64,000 nucleotides of DNA from Gabonibacter massiliensis (GTDB lineage: Bacteria; Bacteroidota; Bacteroidia; Bacteroidales; Marinifilaceae). The translations under genes and the position numbers were made by a program. Location: contig LN913013.1 in assembly GCA_001487125.1 (NCBI GenBank), positions 2,260,048 to 2,324,047 of the forward strand, in the 5' to 3' direction. Position 1 is the first letter of the stretch; each line of letters begins with the position of its first letter. Positions 63,025 to 64,000 of this stretch are shown in pieces. The notes under the pieces were generated by a model, which saw only the letters and a program-made list of their open reading frames with translations, was not told the DNA's origin and ran no database searches.

Positions 63025-63490
63025 GAGATTTAGTGATTCAAATCTTTTAATCCGTCCGTTTATTGTAAATTGTAGATTTTAGATTGTAGATTGAACGCTG
63101 TTTTTGAATTTGCAATCGTCAATCTACAATCATCAATCTTTTTAATCTCCCAATCTCTTCTTCTAATCTTTTCATCTTTTCATTTTCGTTCTCGCAGTGT
63201 TGTCGAGTCTTTTCTTTTCGTTGTCGTTAGTTTTCCGGGGAAAAAAACATTTAGAGATTTAGTGATTCAAATCTTTTAATCCGTCCGTTTATTGTAAATT
63301 GTAGATTTTAGATTGTAGATTGAACGCTGTTTTTGAATTTGCAATCGTCAATCTACAATCATCAATCTTTTTAATCTCCCAATCTCTTCTTCTAATCTTT
63401 TCATCTTTTCATCTTTTCATTTTCGTTCTCGCAGTGTCGTCGAGTCTTTTCTTTTCGTTGTCGGTAGTTTTCCGGGAAAAAAAACATTTT
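63025..63490. repeat. Tandem duplication of a 229-bp non-coding unit upstream of the rRNA operon
   Basis: The sequence from GAGATTTAGTGATTCAAATC at 63025 recurs at 63254 with nearly complete identity up to about 63490. The second copy has an extra TCATCTTTT. Each unit contains the inverted repeat GATTGTAGATTG/CAATCTACAATC (63082-63093 with 63120-63131 in the first). Short open frames starting MNAVFEFAIV appear in both copies but have no start signal and only reflect the repeat. The unit ends in a long A-run before the rRNA promoters. Confidence 0.75.
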
Positions 63491-63558
63491 TTAATTCTTT
63501 CAGGTTCAGCGTGATAATTGCCTGTTAAAATTTTTCCTGTAAAAAATGTGATAAAAAA

Positions 63559-63592
63559 TTTGGAAAAGGGGATAAAGTTGCTTTATCTTTGC
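63559..63592 (+). promoter_or_regulatory. rRNA promoter P1
   Basis: TTTGG at 63559-63563 and TATCTTTGC at 63584-63592 match the Bacteroidales -33 and -7 elements with the usual spacing (21 bases between TTTG and TA). It lies about 290 bases upstream of 16S rRNA. Confidence 0.8.
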
Positions 63593-63684
63593 ACCCGCTT
63601 TCCGGAGGGGTAGCGAGATGAAACGGGCCTGGAGGTGTAGAACGAGGGGGTTGAAAAAAAGTTCGAAAAAAATAGTGAAAAAGA

Positions 63685-63718
63685 TTTGGAAGGTAAGAAT
63701 AAATGGTGTTATCTTTGC
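63685..63718 (+). promoter_or_regulatory. rRNA promoter P2
   Basis: TTTGG at 63685-63689 and TATCTTTGC at 63710-63718 repeat the P1 layout with the same 21-base spacing, 126 bases further downstream. The flanking ATTTGGAA and TTTGC-CCGCTTTC words are also shared, so P2 probably arose by duplication. Confidence 0.8.
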
Positions 63719-63875
63719 GTCCGCTTTCGCCGTTAAAAAAGGGGGAAGCCGGTAGATAGAGAGACGAGTTCTTGAATATATTGAAGTGAAAAAGACGAAC
63801 AAGCGAGCGCGAGCCGTCGAGAGACGGCCGTGAATTAAACCGGGACAGGAAGAACAAAAAAAGTAAAGATTTTTT

Positions 63876-64000
63876 ATCATGAAGAGTTTGATCCTGGCTC
63901 AGGATGAACGCTAGCGACAGGCTTAACACATGCAAGTCGAGGGGCAGCGGGGAGTGGCAACACTCTGCCGGCGACCGGCGCACGGGTGCGTAACACGTGT
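63876..64000 (+). rRNA. rrs: 16S ribosomal RNA, 5' end only
   Basis: TGAAGAGTTTGATCCTGGCT begins at 63880, equal to about position 5 of E. coli 16S rRNA, followed by the conserved TTAACACATGCAAGTCGA. The rest is outside the window. The first variable loop (GGGGCAGCGGGGAGTGGCAA) is of Bacteroidales type. Confidence 0.97.

Noticed and set aside
63000..63490. CRISPR array
   Set aside because: Only two long, nearly identical units are present, without short regular repeats and unique spacers, and no cas gene is in the window.
63091..63514. Two frames starting MNAVFEFAIV
   Set aside because: They are copies of one another created by the tandem 229-bp non-coding repeat and have no ribosome-binding site or promoter.
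63506..63983. Minus-strand frames across the rRNA promoter and 16S start
   Set aside because: They run antisense through rRNA promoters and the 16S gene and have low-complexity content.

Overview
The window comes from a Bacteroidota chromosome, most likely order Bacteroidales. Supporting signs are Bacteroidales-type -7 elements (TAnnTTTG) close upstream of many genes, a NigD-like lipoprotein, a TonB receptor with a CarboxypepD_reg-like N-terminal domain, a long-form IspG, and the first 125 bases of a 16S rRNA gene at the right edge. The 16S fragment looks like the Odoribacter/Butyricimonas group, but that genus-level guess rests on memory of 16S sequences.

The left two thirds (about 1.5-41 kb) is a large cobalamin (B12) locus using the anaerobic, early-cobalt route. 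It encodes corrin-ring methylation and contraction (cbiL, and the fused genes cbiHC, cbiET, cbiGF, cbiJD), cobalt insertion (an exported CbiK), amidation (cbiA, cbiP), adenosylation (PduO-type), aminopropanol arm attachment (cobD, cbiB), and nucleotide-loop assembly (cobU, cobT, cobS, cobC). Uptake genes are interleaved with these: a btuFCD-type ABC importer and two TonB-dependent outer-membrane receptors. Four cobalamin riboswitches are visible, in front of btuFCD (+), the first TonB receptor/cbiK (-), a PepSY membrane protein (-), and the second TonB receptor (+). Not seen here are a uroporphyrinogen-III methyltransferase, BluB, and a dedicated cobalt importer.

Three related membrane proteins lie inside the B12 locus. 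Two are about 1,085-aa fusions of an ABC-2-like membrane domain, an M1-aminopeptidase-like ectodomain without a visible HExxH, and a C-terminal golvesin/xanthan-lyase-type beta domain. The third is an internally deleted 312-aa form that joins the membrane part directly to the C-terminal domain. No ABC ATPase partner is next to any of them. Upstream of the second large copy is a decayed relic of the 3' end of cbiB, the gene that sits upstream of the first copy, so the block appears to have been duplicated together with part of cbiB. This is the most unusual part of the window.

From 41 to 62 kb the content is mostly housekeeping and transport: a WG-repeat lipoprotein, TypA/BipA, class II fructose-bisphosphate aldolase, uracil-DNA glycosylase, a glutamine cyclotransferase-like lipoprotein, CysS, an M48 peptidase, two MATE exporters, a POT-family transporter, an acyl-CoA ligase, IspG, a cytidylate-kinase-like protein, a NigD-like lipoprotein, an EFR1-type flavodoxin/ferredoxin and a TIGR01777-type epimerase. 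The right end carries a tandem 229-bp non-coding duplication, two consecutive rRNA promoters and the start of 16S rRNA. At the left edge an outer-membrane barrel protein and a truncated phosphoethanolamine-transferase-like gene follow cbiL. No CRISPR array, tRNA, insertion sequence or phage gene was recognised.
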